Of a DNA stretch of 64,000 bases, positions 55,982-64,000 are shown piece by piece. The stretch is taken from NCBI RefSeq assembly GCF_000744825.1, contig NZ_JQMR01000001.1, positions 868,001 through 932,000 of the forward strand. The letters are read 5' to 3'. Under the pieces are notes generated by a model. It saw only the letters and a list, made by a program, of their open reading frames with translations, did no database searches and was not told where the DNA came from. Made by a program: the position numbers and the translations under genes. Source of the DNA: Carnobacterium mobile DSM 4848 (GTDB lineage Bacteria > Bacillota > Bacilli > Lactobacillales > Carnobacteriaceae). The stretch's first letter is position 1. Each line of letters begins with the position of its first letter.

Positions 55982-58813
55982 TTACAGTTGAGAGGCTTCG
56001 TAATCACTTTTTGTAATAAAAACATCTCTTGGTTTTGATCCTTTATTTCCTGAAATCAGATTTTCACTTTCGAGTGTTTCGATTAAATTAGATGCTCGAT
56101 TAAACCCAATTTTAAACTTTCTTTGTAAAGAAGAAGCAGAAACTTGGCCTTCATTAATAATAAAAGATAAAATCTCGTCATATAGTTCATCTTTCCCTTC
56201 AATCGCTTCTACTCGGCTTAACAGTGTTTCAGGTTCAAACAAGTAAGATGTTTTTCGTTGCTCTTTTACATGCTTTACAATCGAATCAATTTCTTTTTCA
56301 ACATACGTACCTTGAATACGTATCGGTTGGCTAGCCCCATTTTCAAGAAACAGCATATCGCCTCTGCCTAGTAATTTCTCAGCACCGCCAGTATCCATAA
56401 TGGTCCGTGAATCAACTTGGCTTGACACCATAAAAGCAACACGCGTTGGAATGTTATTTTTAATGGTTCCTGTGATTACATCTACACTCGGTCGTTGCGT
56501 GGCTACTAACAAGTGAATTCCTGCAGCTCGGGCTTTTTGAGTAATGCGCGCAATCGAATCTTGAACATCATTACTCGCTACCATCATTAAATCAGCTAAT
56601 TCATCAATTACAATCACAATATACGGCAACTTCAATCCGTATTCGCCCCGCTCCTCAGCTTTTTCATTAAATCGTTGAATATTCCTGACACCAGCAGCTG
56701 CTAGTTTTTGATACCGCTCTTCCATTTCATTGACGGCCCATTTTAAAGCTTCGCTAGCCGCTTTAGGTTCTGAAATAACCGGAGACAATAGGTGAGGAAT
56801 CGCATTGTAAGGTGCTAACTCTACTGCTTTAGGATCAATCAGAATCATTTTAACTTCACTTGGTTTAGCTTTATAAAGCAAACTGATTAAAATAGAATTA
56901 ATAAAGACACTTTTTCCTGATCCAGTTGCTCCTGCAATTAACCCATGCGGCATTTTATCAAGAGTTGAAACAATTGCCTCCCCTGACAAATTCACGCCAA
57001 TGGCTACAGTCAATGGAGAAGTACTTTTCGAGAATTTTTCACTTTCCATAACTTCCGAAAGCATGACTGGTCTTGAATCTCGATTTGGTATTTCTACACC
57101 TACTGTGCTTTTACCTGGAATAGGAGCTTCGATACGGATATCTTTAGCAGCTAAAGACAGCTTTAAATCATCTGATAAATTCGTAATCTTATTTACTTTA
57201 ACGCCGCGACCTAATTGCAATTCAAATTGGGTAACAGCTGGTCCTACTGTCCATCCTACTACTTGAGCATTGACATTAAAAGCATCTAACGTTTCATTGA
57301 GGAGTTCAGCTTGACCTAATACCCAATCGTCTACTGCGTTGCTTTGAAACTCAACAGGAGGGTTCAATAATTCCAAAGGAGGAAATTGATAAGTACGTAA
57401 GGCTTCTTCCTCCAATTCACTAGTTAGTGGAGTAGCTGGTATAAAGGCTGAATTTTTGTCTTTTTCACCTGTTTCCTGCTCTTCAATTAGTGAAGCTGTT
57501 TCAGATAAGATCAACTCATTGGTTTGTGCAACAGAATCTGTTTCAGGTTCATTTTCTGCTAAAATTATGCTGTCCTCTTTTTCAATTCGTTCTTCTGGAT
57601 CAAGTATTTCCATTTCAATCCGTTCGGATTGGTTTTCAATTAACGTATTTTCTTGGGAAACACTCTCTTCTATTAAATCAGCCACATCCTCAGTGGAGTG
57701 GTCTTCTGCTGGAAGTTGGTCCATATTTTCTTTCTTATGGTTTGTATTAGAAAGTTCTGCAGCGAATTGAGGCTCTGTTTGCCTAGATGGTTTTGCATTA
57801 AAGGTCTGTTGATCTAAATAACGCAACCGGCTTAAAGCCGCTTCAATTTCCAGCATTTCAATTTCTTCTGGAGAGCGTTCTTGTGTATGTTCTTGTACTA
57901 TATTCGTTTCTTGCTGTTTTTCTTGAGTTGCTTCTTCATTTTTTACTTCAGCTACTTCTACTTCCTTCTCTTGATTTAAACTAGGGAATTGTTCGCTTTT
58001 CGCTTCTGCTTTTATTTTTCCTGATGACAAAGATAATGCATTCAATTTCTCAATTGGTTCAGAGGCAACTACAGGATCGCTTTTCATAAAATAGCTGCTC
58101 ACATTTTTCCCATGATTCAATTGGGTGTTTTGATCTTCTTCAATCATGCCCGCTAAAGAACGGCGCAAAGTACGTTTTTGCAAATGAGAAGAAACCACTG
58201 GCTGCTTTTCATCCTCAGCTTTTTTAACGACTACATTAGTTTCAGAAGGTTTAATTAAAGCACTTGATTGTTTTTCAGCAAATAACTCTTGCACTGTACT
58301 GGATAAGTGATCCGCCAATAAAATAAAGTCGCCTGCTTCTTTTTTAAAATTTCCAGCAATCTTTTTATAATTGATTTTAAAATCGTCATTTTCATTTCTT
58401 TGCTGAAAACCATAATACGGAGAAGGAATTTTTTGTACTTTAAAAGGAGTTGAGCTCCGTCCATTTTGCACTAATGCTGTTTCTTCTTTTAAAAATCTTT
58501 TTGTTGATTTCTGATCAGATGATTGATTTGATTCAGCTGCTTCTGTTTTTTTGACAGCTACTTTTCTAGTCTGCCTTAATCGTTGTTTCCGTTCTAAGTT
58601 ATTTTGATTAACGAACTCAGAAAACAACGTTTCTGGTTCTCTAGCTGACATCTCTTTGCCTATTTTGACAGGTTGTTCAAACTTAGAGGTCTTAGTGCGA
58701 TCAAAAAGGTTATCTTTCTTCGTTACGCGTACAGAGTCACGATAGAAAGGAAACTTGGATTTATTTGACCGTTTTTGGCCTTTGTGGTAACTTGGTCCAT
58801 CATATTTTGCCAT
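55982..58813 (-). CDS. sftA: Soluble FtsK/SpoIIIE-type DNA translocase SftA
   Basis: The 943-residue protein lacks N-terminal membrane helices, unlike FtsK/SpoIIIE, so I assign SftA (YtpT type). Residues 1-~460 are a charged, low-complexity linker rich in E/K/Q/S; a basic start (KYDGPSYHKGQKRSNKSKF) may bind DNA or the septum. The motor follows: ADDWVLGQAELL region, Walker A LIAGATGSGKSVFIN (about 624-638), Walker B YIVIVIDELADLM, and a gamma winged-helix domain (~870-940) for KOPS-like sites. SftA clears chromosome DNA from the septum. Neighbours ytpR and murC match B. subtilis. Confidence 0.92.
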   Translation of the reverse strand: MAKYDGPSYHKGQKRSNKSKFPFYRDSVRVTKKDNLFDRTKTSKFEQPVKIGKEMSAREPETLFSEFVNQNNLERKQRLRQTRKVAVKKTEAAESNQSSDQKSTKRFLKEETALVQNGRSSTPFKVQKIPSPYYGFQQRNENDDFKINYKKIAGNFKKEAGDFILLADHLSSTVQELFAEKQSSALIKPSETNVVVKKAEDEKQPVVSSHLQKRTLRRSLAGMIEEDQNTQLNHGKNVSSYFMKSDPVVASEPIEKLNALSLSSGKIKAEAKSEQFPSLNQEKEVEVAEVKNEEATQEKQQETNIVQEHTQERSPEEIEMLEIEAALSRLRYLDQQTFNAKPSRQTEPQFAAELSNTNHKKENMDQLPAEDHSTEDVADLIEESVSQENTLIENQSERIEMEILDPEERIEKEDSIILAENEPETDSVAQTNELILSETASLIEEQETGEKDKNSAFIPATPLTSELEEEALRTYQFPPLELLNPPVEFQSNAVDDWVLGQAELLNETLDAFNVNAQVVGWTVGPAVTQFELQLGRGVKVNKITNLSDDLKLSLAAKDIRIEAPIPGKSTVGVEIPNRDSRPVMLSEVMESEKFSKSTSPLTVAIGVNLSGEAIVSTLDKMPHGLIAGATGSGKSVFINSILISLLYKAKPSEVKMILIDPKAVELAPYNAIPHLLSPVISEPKAASEALKWAVNEMEERYQKLAAAGVRNIQRFNEKAEERGEYGLKLPYIVIVIDELADLMMVASNDVQDSIARITQKARAAGIHLLVATQRPSVDVITGTIKNNIPTRVAFMVSSQVDSRTIMDTGGAEKLLGRGDMLFLENGASQPIRIQGTYVEKEIDSIVKHVKEQRKTSYLFEPETLLSRVEAIEGKDELYDEILSFIINEGQVSASSLQRKFKIGFNRASNLIETLESENLISGNKGSKPRDVFITKSDYEASQL

Positions 58814-58925
58814 GATGACGCTCCTTTCCTCTCTGGTATTCGTGTTTTAGTTTAACACAGATTACTCTATCCTTATAGAGCTAATCTCAAACAGCTAGCT
58901 AAAAAGCAAGTTTTAAACAAAAAGA

Positions 58926-58962
58926 AATAAAGAGGGTAAGATTTTTCTTACTCCCTTTATCT
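58926..58962 (-). terminator. Terminator after ytpR
   Basis: ATAAAGAGGGTAAG pairs with CTTACTCCCTTTAT (one non-pairing position) around an ATTTTT loop; U-tract is short on the minus strand. It lies 13 bases past the stop codon. Confidence 0.6.
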
Positions 58963-58974
58963 CTTCTTAGACTA

Positions 58975-59589
58975 TTATTTAGTTTTGAACGCTGAACCTG
59001 TTACAGCATTTTCATCTAAAACTAAAATTCCTTTTTTAGTTGTTTCAGCTTCTATTCCTAATTCTTTGGCTGAACAAACCATACCATGACTTGGTTCGCC
59101 TCTCAATTCTCCATCCCAAATGACTAATCCATTTGGCATCATCGCTCCGACTTTAGCCACAACAACTTTTTGCCCTGCAGCAATATTGGAGGCTCCGCAG
59201 ACGATTTGCACAACCTGCTGGTCATCTATTTCAATCTGCGTAATCGATAAATGATCGGAATTTGGATGTGGTTTGCACTCTTTGACATCACCGACAACAA
59301 ACTTAGGTTCTTCATCTGCTTCAAGCTGCTCATCAAAACCAACACTTAACAGGTGTTCATTTAAACGGGCTACTTGATCTGCAGATAATGTAATGGACCC
59401 TTTCCCCTCAATTTTTATGAGCTCTGAAATAGTAAAAAAGTTGTATCCTACTGTTTCTTTTGTCTCTTCTTTGAAAATACGAGTAACATTCCCTTTTGTT
59501 TCAGAGTTTTGTTCTGAGAACACACTGTTACCTGTCATAATCATTAGCGTATCGCCAACACCGTTTCTGTTATAACTACTAATTATCAT
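58975..59589 (-). CDS. ytpR: YtpR-like tRNA-binding-domain protein
   Basis: The 204-residue protein has an N-terminal DUF4479-type domain (SSYNRNGVGDTLMIMTG) and a C-terminal EMAP/PheT-type tRNA-binding OB fold (about 95-200; FVVGDVKECKPHPNSDHLSITQIEID, VVAKVGAMMPNGLVIWDGELRGEPSHGMVCSAKELG). It is not a synthetase: catalytic domains are absent. It overlaps the UspA stop codon by four bases (ATGA). The role is unknown; the family is conserved in Firmicutes next to sftA. Confidence 0.9.
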   Translation of the reverse strand: MIISSYNRNGVGDTLMIMTGNSVFSEQNSETKGNVTRIFKEETKETVGYNFFTISELIKIEGKGSITLSADQVARLNEHLLSVGFDEQLEADEEPKFVVGDVKECKPHPNSDHLSITQIEIDDQQVVQIVCGASNIAAGQKVVVAKVGAMMPNGLVIWDGELRGEPSHGMVCSAKELGIEAETTKKGILVLDENAVTGSAFKTK

Positions 59590-60059
59590 CTGTTTTTATC
59601 ATCCTTTTCAGTATTTCTAACAACTAGCACATCGCAAGGAGCATGTCGAATAATATATTCGCTTACGCTTCCAATCATCCAGCGTTCAATCATATTTAAC
59701 CCTGTGCTTCCCACGATGATTAAGTCTGCATGGTATTTTTCTGGAATTTCTTGAGTTAATAATAATTTTGGAGACCCTTTAAATAATTCAGTTTTAACTG
59801 ATCGTACTTTAGCTTCAGCTGCTTTGTCTTGATATTCAATCAATAAGTTTTCCATTTCAGCCGCATCAAATTCAATAACATCAAAATTGGCACTTTCAAT
59901 TCCCATATTATAAGAACTTGAATCAATGACGTGCGCAATGATCAACTCACTATTGTTTCTTTTAGCAATTAAAACAGCTTTTTCAAAAGCCTCTTTAGCT
60001 GACTCGCTTCCATCGACCGCCACTAGAACGTGAGCATACTGTTGTATAGTTGTTTCCAT
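59586..60059 (-). CDS. Universal stress protein, UspA family
   Basis: A 157-residue single Usp domain: HVLVAVDGSESAKEAFEKAVLIAKRNNSELIIAHVID at the N-terminus and the ATP-binding pattern IIVGSTGLNMIERWMIGSVSEYIIRHAPCDVLVVR (G2xG9xGS-like) near the end. The ATP-type signature suggests nucleotide binding. It is inserted between the thioredoxin-like gene and ytpR, and is coupled to ytpR by an ATGA overlap. GGAGATG precedes the ATG. Its specific stress signal is not visible. Confidence 0.92.
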   Translation of the reverse strand: METTIQQYAHVLVAVDGSESAKEAFEKAVLIAKRNNSELIIAHVIDSSSYNMGIESANFDVIEFDAAEMENLLIEYQDKAAEAKVRSVKTELFKGSPKLLLTQEIPEKYHADLIIVGSTGLNMIERWMIGSVSEYIIRHAPCDVLVVRNTEKDDKNR

Positions 60060-60090
60060 CTTCTCATCTCCTTAATACTTTCATCGACTT

Positions 60091-60414
60091 TTATTCAAGG
60101 TTGTCTAAAGATTGAATAAAAGCTTCAATTTCTGTTTTTGTTTTGCGGTCTTTACTGACAAAACGTCCTACTTCGTGTCCATTTTCGAAAGCAATAAAAC
60201 TAGGAATACCAAAAACAGCTAAATCTCCACATAAGTCAAGAAACTGATCTCGATCCACTTCAATAAACTGGATTTCTGGATGGTCTTCGACTATCTCTGG
60301 TATAAAGGGTTTAATAAAATTACAATCGCTGCACCAATCCGCTGTAAAGAAAAAAATAACTTTTTCTTCTGTAGTTAAAGAATGAAATTCCTCAATTGTT
60401 GTTAATTTTTGCAT
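60091..60414 (-). CDS. Thioredoxin-like protein (YtpP)
   Basis: The 107-residue thioredoxin fold has an atypical active site CSDC (ADWCSDCNFIKPFIPEI) and the cis-proline in VFGIPSFIAFENG. The same CxDC pattern is what I recall for YtpP-type proteins, which interact with bacillithiol or CoA chemistry in some Firmicutes (recalled, not checked). It lies 20 bases after the pepA gene. Redox activity is likely; the partner is not known. Confidence 0.87.
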   Translation of the reverse strand: MQKLTTIEEFHSLTTEEKVIFFFTADWCSDCNFIKPFIPEIVEDHPEIQFIEVDRDQFLDLCGDLAVFGIPSFIAFENGHEVGRFVSKDRKTKTEIEAFIQSLDNLE

Positions 60415-60434
60415 CGCTATCGCTTCCTGTCTGA

Positions 60435-61514
60435 TTAATTATTTTTCATAATTGTTTCAAATGTGCTGCGGTCCAAAGTACGTGCAATTTGTAAGACCAT
60501 CTCTTTAGCTGCTGCATAATCATCAATATGAAAAACGGTTTGATGAGTGTGTATATACCGAGCACAAACTCCAATCACAGCACTCGGAACGCCATTATTC
60601 ATTAATTGAGCTGCTCCAGCATCTGTTCCGCCTTTTGAAACAAAATACTGGTAAGGAATATGGTTTGTTTCCGCTGTATCTAATAAAAATTCACGCATTC
60701 CTTTTAATGTGATCATTCCAGGATCTTGGATTCTAAGTAAAAAACCTTCTCCTAAATGACCGTAGCTTGCTTTATCACCTGTTAAGTCATCTGCTGCTGA
60801 ACAATCGACAGCGAAAAACAAATCTGGTTTGAATTGGTGAACAGCTCCTTTAGTTCCCCGTAAACCTACTTCTTCTTGAACATTTGCTCCTGCAATCAAC
60901 GTATTAGGCAACTCTTCGCCAGCCAGTTCTTTTAATGCTTCTATCACTACTGTCGTTCCATAACGATTATCCCAAGCTTTCCCTAGTATTTTTTTCCCAT
61001 TAGCCATTTTAACCGTTTCAACATCTGGCACAATTGTATCGCCAGGTCGAACACCGAAGGCTTCAGCTTCTTCTTTAGAATCAAATCCTGCATCAAAAAG
61101 AATATCGCTGATTTCTATTTTTCCGGTTTTACCGTCTTTTCCTCTTAATAAATGTGGTGGGACAGAAGAAGAAACGCAGGGATAGTCTCCTTTGGCTGTT
61201 TGCAAAGTAAACCGTTGAGCTGAAACAACATAAGGGTTCCATCCGCCCAGAGGAACCACATTGAATAACCCTTGCTCAGTAATACGAGCTAACATAAACC
61301 CAACTTCATCCATATGAGCCGCTACCATGATTCTTGGAGCATTTTCTGCTTTGCTTTTTCGAATACCAAATATTCCGCCTAGTCCATCTTGTCTTACTTC
61401 ATCAACTAAAGGAGTTAATTGCTTACGCATTTCTTCACGGACCCGGTGTTCAAAACCACTGGTCCCTTGTAGTTCTGTCATTTTTTTAATCAGTTCAAAT
61501 GTATTATTTTCCAT
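60435..61514 (-). CDS. pepA: M42 family glutamyl aminopeptidase PepA (third of three)
   Basis: A 359-residue aminopeptidase with AAHMDEVGFMLARIT (H68/D70 region), [42 protein letters not shown] and RYIHTHQTVFHIDDY. It is the ortholog by position of B. subtilis YtoP (before ytpP). Related LAB enzymes remove N-terminal Glu/Asp. The ATG at 61514 lacks a well-spaced ribosome site: AAGGA is instead set for a three-codon ORF just upstream. It heads the pepA-trx-uspA-ytpR-sftA run. Confidence 0.94.
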   Translation of the reverse strand: MENNTFELIKKMTELQGTSGFEHRVREEMRKQLTPLVDEVRQDGLGGIFGIRKSKAENAPRIMVAAHMDEVGFMLARITEQGLFNVVPLGGWNPYVVSAQRFTLQTAKGDYPCVSSSVPPHLLRGKDGKTGKIEISDILFDAGFDSKEEAEAFGVRPGDTIVPDVETVKMANGKKILGKAWDNRYGTTVVIEALKELAGEELPNTLIAGANVQEEVGLRGTKGAVHQFKPDLFFAVDCSAADDLTGDKASYGHLGEGFLLRIQDPGMITLKGMREFLLDTAETNHIPYQYFVSKGGTDAGAAQLMNNGVPSAVIGVCARYIHTHQTVFHIDDYAAAKEMVLQIARTLDRSTFETIMKNN

Positions 61515-61518
61515 TACT

Positions 61519-61530
61519 TATGTATTCATA
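61519..61530 (-). other. Three-codon ORF in front of pepA
   Basis: Minus strand: AAGGAC, four bases, then ATG AAT ACA TAA (Met-Asn-Thr-stop), then GTA and the pepA ATG three to four bases later. The ribosome site spacing suits this ORF better than pepA. It may act in translational coupling or reinitiation; it may also be chance. Confidence 0.35.
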
Positions 61531-61686
61531 AAAGTCCTTCTTACTTTTATGATCTCCCTTCTCATGATAATTGCTTCCATTGTTATTATACCTTACTTAT
61601 CCTTAAAATTTAAGATAGAAGACTTTTTTTTCAATAAGTAGTATACTGATTGGAAGACAATAAGCTGCTTGAAAGGGCGGGATAAC

Positions 61687-62025
61687 ATGATAAATATAGA
61701 TAAAAAAGTAACGAGTTATACAGCAGCCAGTGGGTTTTTGTTCGGTGCAGGCATAGCTTGCGGTTATTTTTTGAGCCGGTACATTCAAAAAAATAAAGCC
61801 ATCAATGGCGATCACATTTTAACAGATGTAAAAAAATTATTTTTAAAAGAAGGTCCGATCGAAGGGTCTTGGATCGAATTAAAGAAAGTACCTCTTCAAA
61901 AATTTGCTCTCAAAACAGATGTTTACTACGGCGGAATTTCCAGAATGGAAGAAGATCAGTTAGTCCAATATGAGTTTATTGCCGATGCTTATTCTGGCAG
62001 TATTTTAGATATCTATCGCATTTAA
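61687..62025 (+). CDS. Small single-pass membrane protein, PepSY-like
   Basis: Starting at the ATG at 61687 (AAAGGGCGGG site) this gives 112 residues. A hydrophobic segment at about 12-31 (YTAASGFLFGAGIACGYFLSRY) is followed by a 75-residue outer or inner domain whose end, YEFIADAYSGSILDIYRI, resembles PepSY-type repeats. I do not know its role. It is divergent from pepA and the only plus-strand gene in the last 30 kb. A TATACT -10 lies near 61646-61651 without a good -35. Confidence 0.6.
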   Translation: MINIDKKVTSYTAASGFLFGAGIACGYFLSRYIQKNKAINGDHILTDVKKLFLKEGPIEGSWIELKKVPLQKFALKTDVYYGGISRMEEDQLVQYEFIADAYSGSILDIYRI

Positions 62026-62039
62026 TGAAGTAAGAAAAA

Positions 62040-62108
62040 CGGGACAAGCTCGCATAGCGAGACTTTAGGCCCTTATTTATCTAATTTCCGAGAGGCAGGC
62101 TTGTCCCG
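62040..62108. other. Structured intergenic element
   Basis: Ten-base arms CGGGACAAGC (62040-62049) and GCTTGTCCCG (62099-62108) are perfectly complementary and enclose 49 bases with internal small stems (for example CTCGC-ATAG-CGAG at 62049-62061). There is no T-run. It is not a standard terminator and could be a structured RNA or a repeat unit; its strand is unknown. Confidence 0.45.
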
Positions 62109-62155
62109 CTAGACATTGAATGCAAAAAAATTATAATACCCTACTCAGTAAGAAA

Positions 62156-62196
62156 AGCTGAAAAGGTTTCTTTTAAAGAAGCCTTTTCAGCTTTTT
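62156..62196 (-). terminator. Terminator after trmB
   Basis: AGCTGAAAAGG...CCTTTTCAGCT forms a stem of about 16 bp with a short loop, followed by T8 on the plus strand; minus-strand U-tract is weaker. It may stop transcripts from both sides. Confidence 0.8.
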
Positions 62197-62197
62197 T

Positions 62198-62845
62198 TTA
62201 CCCTCTTTTAGGAAACTTTGCCACTACTCGATAAATACGCTGACCACGGTTAGAAAATTTTTCCTCGTACTCTGTCATGATATTTCCTTCAAAATCACTT
62301 TCATGTAGATTTAACCACACTTGTTCTAAAATCATGCCATACTTAGAGAAGCTAGTTAATGAGTATTCAAATAACCCTTGATTATCTGTTTTAAAATGGA
62401 TTTCGCCTTCCGGAACAAGTACTTCTTCATAATTCGTTAAAAACGAAGGGTACGTTAGGCGACGCTTTTCATGTCGCTTTTTCGGCCAAGGATCTGAGAA
62501 ATTTAAATAAATTTGATCTACTTCTCCTTTAGCAAAATACTGTGTTAACGAACCACCGTTCACGTGTAATAACTGTAGATTTGGCAATGCTGTTTCAATC
62601 AGCTTATCTAACGCAACTACTATTACACTTTCTTGGAGTTCAACTCCAATATAATTAATTTCAGGATGTTGCTTAGCCATTTCAGTTATAAAACGTCCTT
62701 TACCTGTTCCTACTTCTATATGAATCGGGTGAGAATTCTTAAACCGTTCATGCCATCTTCCAACCCATTCTTCAGGTGTATTGGCAATATACTGTGAATA
62801 TTCAGCTATTTTAGCTGGTGCACCTGGCTTCTTTCTTAATCGCAT
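62198..62845 (-). CDS. trmB: tRNA (guanine-N7-)-methyltransferase
   Basis: TrmB makes m7G46 in tRNA. The 215-residue protein has the SAM motif [20 protein letters not shown] (about 41-60) and the family signature [24 protein letters not shown] (about 114-137). A TAGGAGAA site precedes the ATG. It follows the YtmP-like kinase gene, the B. subtilis ytmP-ytmQ order. Confidence 0.97.
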   Translation of the reverse strand: MRLRKKPGAPAKIAEYSQYIANTPEEWVGRWHERFKNSHPIHIEVGTGKGRFITEMAKQHPEINYIGVELQESVIVVALDKLIETALPNLQLLHVNGGSLTQYFAKGEVDQIYLNFSDPWPKKRHEKRRLTYPSFLTNYEEVLVPEGEIHFKTDNQGLFEYSLTSFSKYGMILEQVWLNLHESDFEGNIMTEYEEKFSNRGQRIYRVVAKFPKRG

Positions 62846-62893
62846 GTTTATTCTCCTATCCTATTTCGTTTTTCTTTTCCTCAGATCACGCTA

Positions 62894-62940
62894 AATAATT
62901 AGGACCCTCTTCTGAATCACGAAGAGGATCCTAATTATTC
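62894..62940 (-). other. Long hairpin spanning the YtmP-like stop codon
   Basis: AATAATTAGGA-CCCTCTT (from 62895) pairs with AAGAGGATCCTAATTATT (ending 62939), 18 bp with one G-U/mismatch position, loop of about eight bases. It contains the ytmP stop codon and has no U-tract. It may be a processing or stabilising element, or a weak terminator. Confidence 0.5.
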
Positions 62941-63728
62941 TCATCTTTTGCTAATTGATGAAGCGTCTGTAATTTTAAAATGTCTTGATTCATTTCGTAA
63001 AATCGTGCTTCGTGATGATGTCGTTTAGTTTGAGCTAAATAATTCATGGCAGCATACCACGTCACACGTTTGATCAGTTCGTCAGTGACTGTGACTCCGT
63101 AGTGTTCTAACCAGCCAGGCCAATCTTCTCTTTCCACATATTGAAAAAGCAACATACTTAAATCCATTGCCGGGTCAGCTAACATAGCTGAGTCCCAGTC
63201 AACTAAGTACAATCTATTTTGATCAGATAACAACCAGTTTTTTTGGTAGATGTCACCATGACAAACTCTTGGCGTAACAGTTTTCATCATGCCAACTTCA
63301 CTTTTTAATTTAAGTAGAATGTCATTCAATAATGGGTGAATTTTTAAGTCATGCGGTAAATCATTTTCATATTCTTGAAGCAGGCGCTGAGGAGTTACTT
63401 CTTCTCCACCTACGCGCGCAAGCATTCTTCTTAATGGCTCGGAAGTATGAATACGGCTGAGTAGTTGTGCAACTTCAGGAGATGACATTTCTTTGCTTTT
63501 AAGAGTTCGACCGTTTAACCATTCTTGTGCTGTTAAAACATCTCCATTTCCAATACGTTTCGTCCAAATTAATCGTGGAGTAATGCCTTCAACAGAAAGC
63601 GCAGCTAAAAAAGGCGAAGAATTCCGCTTCAAAAAAAGCTTTTCCTCTGCTCTGATCCCCATATATGCCTGTCCTGTATCACCACCAACTGGATGCAACT
63701 TCCATCCAGAATCAATTTCAAAATCCAT
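62931..63728 (-). CDS. YtmP-like phosphotransferase (choline/aminoglycoside kinase fold)
   Basis: A 265-residue APH-fold kinase. The catalytic loop VCHGDIYQKNWLLS (about 158-171) has the HGDxxxxN pattern, and LVDWDSAMLADPAMDLSMLLF (about 180-200) supplies the metal-binding aspartate. It resembles YtmP and LicA-like proteins; B. subtilis YtmP also neighbours trmB. The small-molecule acceptor is unknown. An AGGG site precedes the ATG. Confidence 0.88.
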   Translation of the reverse strand: MDFEIDSGWKLHPVGGDTGQAYMGIRAEEKLFLKRNSSPFLAALSVEGITPRLIWTKRIGNGDVLTAQEWLNGRTLKSKEMSSPEVAQLLSRIHTSEPLRRMLARVGGEEVTPQRLLQEYENDLPHDLKIHPLLNDILLKLKSEVGMMKTVTPRVCHGDIYQKNWLLSDQNRLYLVDWDSAMLADPAMDLSMLLFQYVEREDWPGWLEHYGVTVTDELIKRVTWYAAMNYLAQTKRHHHEARFYEMNQDILKLQTLHQLAKDENN

Positions 63729-64000
63729 ACCCTATCATTCCCTGTTTTATATTCAACTACTTTTCCCTGTAGACAAAAAAAGACAGATATCACAAAAGAC
63801 ATCTATCATTCTGTTCTTTTCTATTTTAGATAGAATTTTTAATTCCGTCAAGCGCATATACGTTCTTTTTTGATTATTCATTTTGAATCCGATCCTTTTT
63901 AAGCTGCGTTTACTTTTTCTTATGCTAAACTCCCACGTCTTCTTAGTCAGCCGTAGCTCATTTAAGAAAAGAAGGAAAAAGCTAATTTAAAAGCTTGCAG
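63729..64000. other. Upstream region of ytmP at the window edge
   Basis: No gene is seen. A weak hairpin at about 63776-63820 (AGACAGATATC against an imperfect GATAGATGTCT) with a seven-base A-run on its left could terminate a minus-strand gene lying beyond 64000. The rest shows no convincing signal. Confidence 0.3.

Noticed and set aside
1-64000. CRISPR array, tRNA or rRNA genes, prophage
   Set aside because: No regularly spaced repeats, no cloverleaf-like or rRNA sequence and no phage structural gene was seen in reading both strands by eye. A tRNA scan would settle the first point.

Overview
The window is AT-rich chromosomal DNA of a low-GC Gram-positive bacterium. Gene content points to the order Lactobacillales: a DUF1827 gene beside prfC, CpoA/Bgs-type glycolipid glycosyltransferases, a water-forming NADH oxidase of the enterococcal type, PepF/PepA peptidases and an Opp oligopeptide system. 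Carnobacteriaceae (Carnobacterium-like) is my best guess, an inference from overall feel rather than a marker. Nearly all genes lie on the minus strand, as expected for one replication arm.

Layout. 1-~850: 3' end of an ISLre2-type insertion sequence cut by the window edge. 1.0-4.7 kb: a YkuJ-like protein, a beta-hydroxyacid dehydrogenase and two glycolipid glycosyltransferases. 4.9-9.8 kb: ptsHI, a 62-residue unknown, and divergent clpE under a double CtsR operator. 9.8-18.6 kb: DUF1827, prfC, a secreted nuclease, nox, an AI-2E permease, an M42 peptidase, a GNAT protein, and a ComEC-like hydrolase with DUF3006. 18.6-29 kb: mgtE, rluA, nadK, relQ, a CYTH protein, spxH, pepF, coiA, mecA and spx, an order that parallels the B. 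subtilis yjb region. 29-42.4 kb: oppBCDF, then DUF3899, lplA, a YhfI-like hydrolase, an orphan protoporphyrinogen-oxidase-like gene, an M42 aminopeptidase and two tandem oppA paralogues. 42.4-43 kb: a decayed remnant. 43-54 kb: infC-rpmI-rplT behind a probable L20 leader, thrS behind a T-box, and dnaI, dnaB, nrdR, coaE, mutM, polA. 54-64 kb: murC, sftA, ytpR, uspA, a thioredoxin-like gene, pepA, a small membrane protein, trmB and a YtmP-like kinase.

How the genes fit together. One theme is protein quality control and stress: ClpE (CtsR-controlled), MecA (Clp adaptor), Spx (Clp substrate and regulator), SpxH (Spx adaptor), RelQ (alarmone synthesis) and UspA. A second is nitrogen supply from peptides: Opp, PepF and three M42 peptidases. 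A third is genome replication and translation (polA to rplT), with classical RNA-based control.

No phage, CRISPR array, rRNA or tRNA was recognised. I found no convincing undescribed multi-gene system; this is mostly conserved core genome. The more unusual items are the orphan HemY-like oxidase, a structured intergenic element near 62.07 kb, a three-codon ORF before pepA, a 15-codon basic ORF before the nuclease gene, a 24-bp perfect inverted repeat after spx, and the decayed remnant at 42.6-42.95 kb. Starts were chosen by Shine-Dalgarno (SD) spacing and family N-termini.
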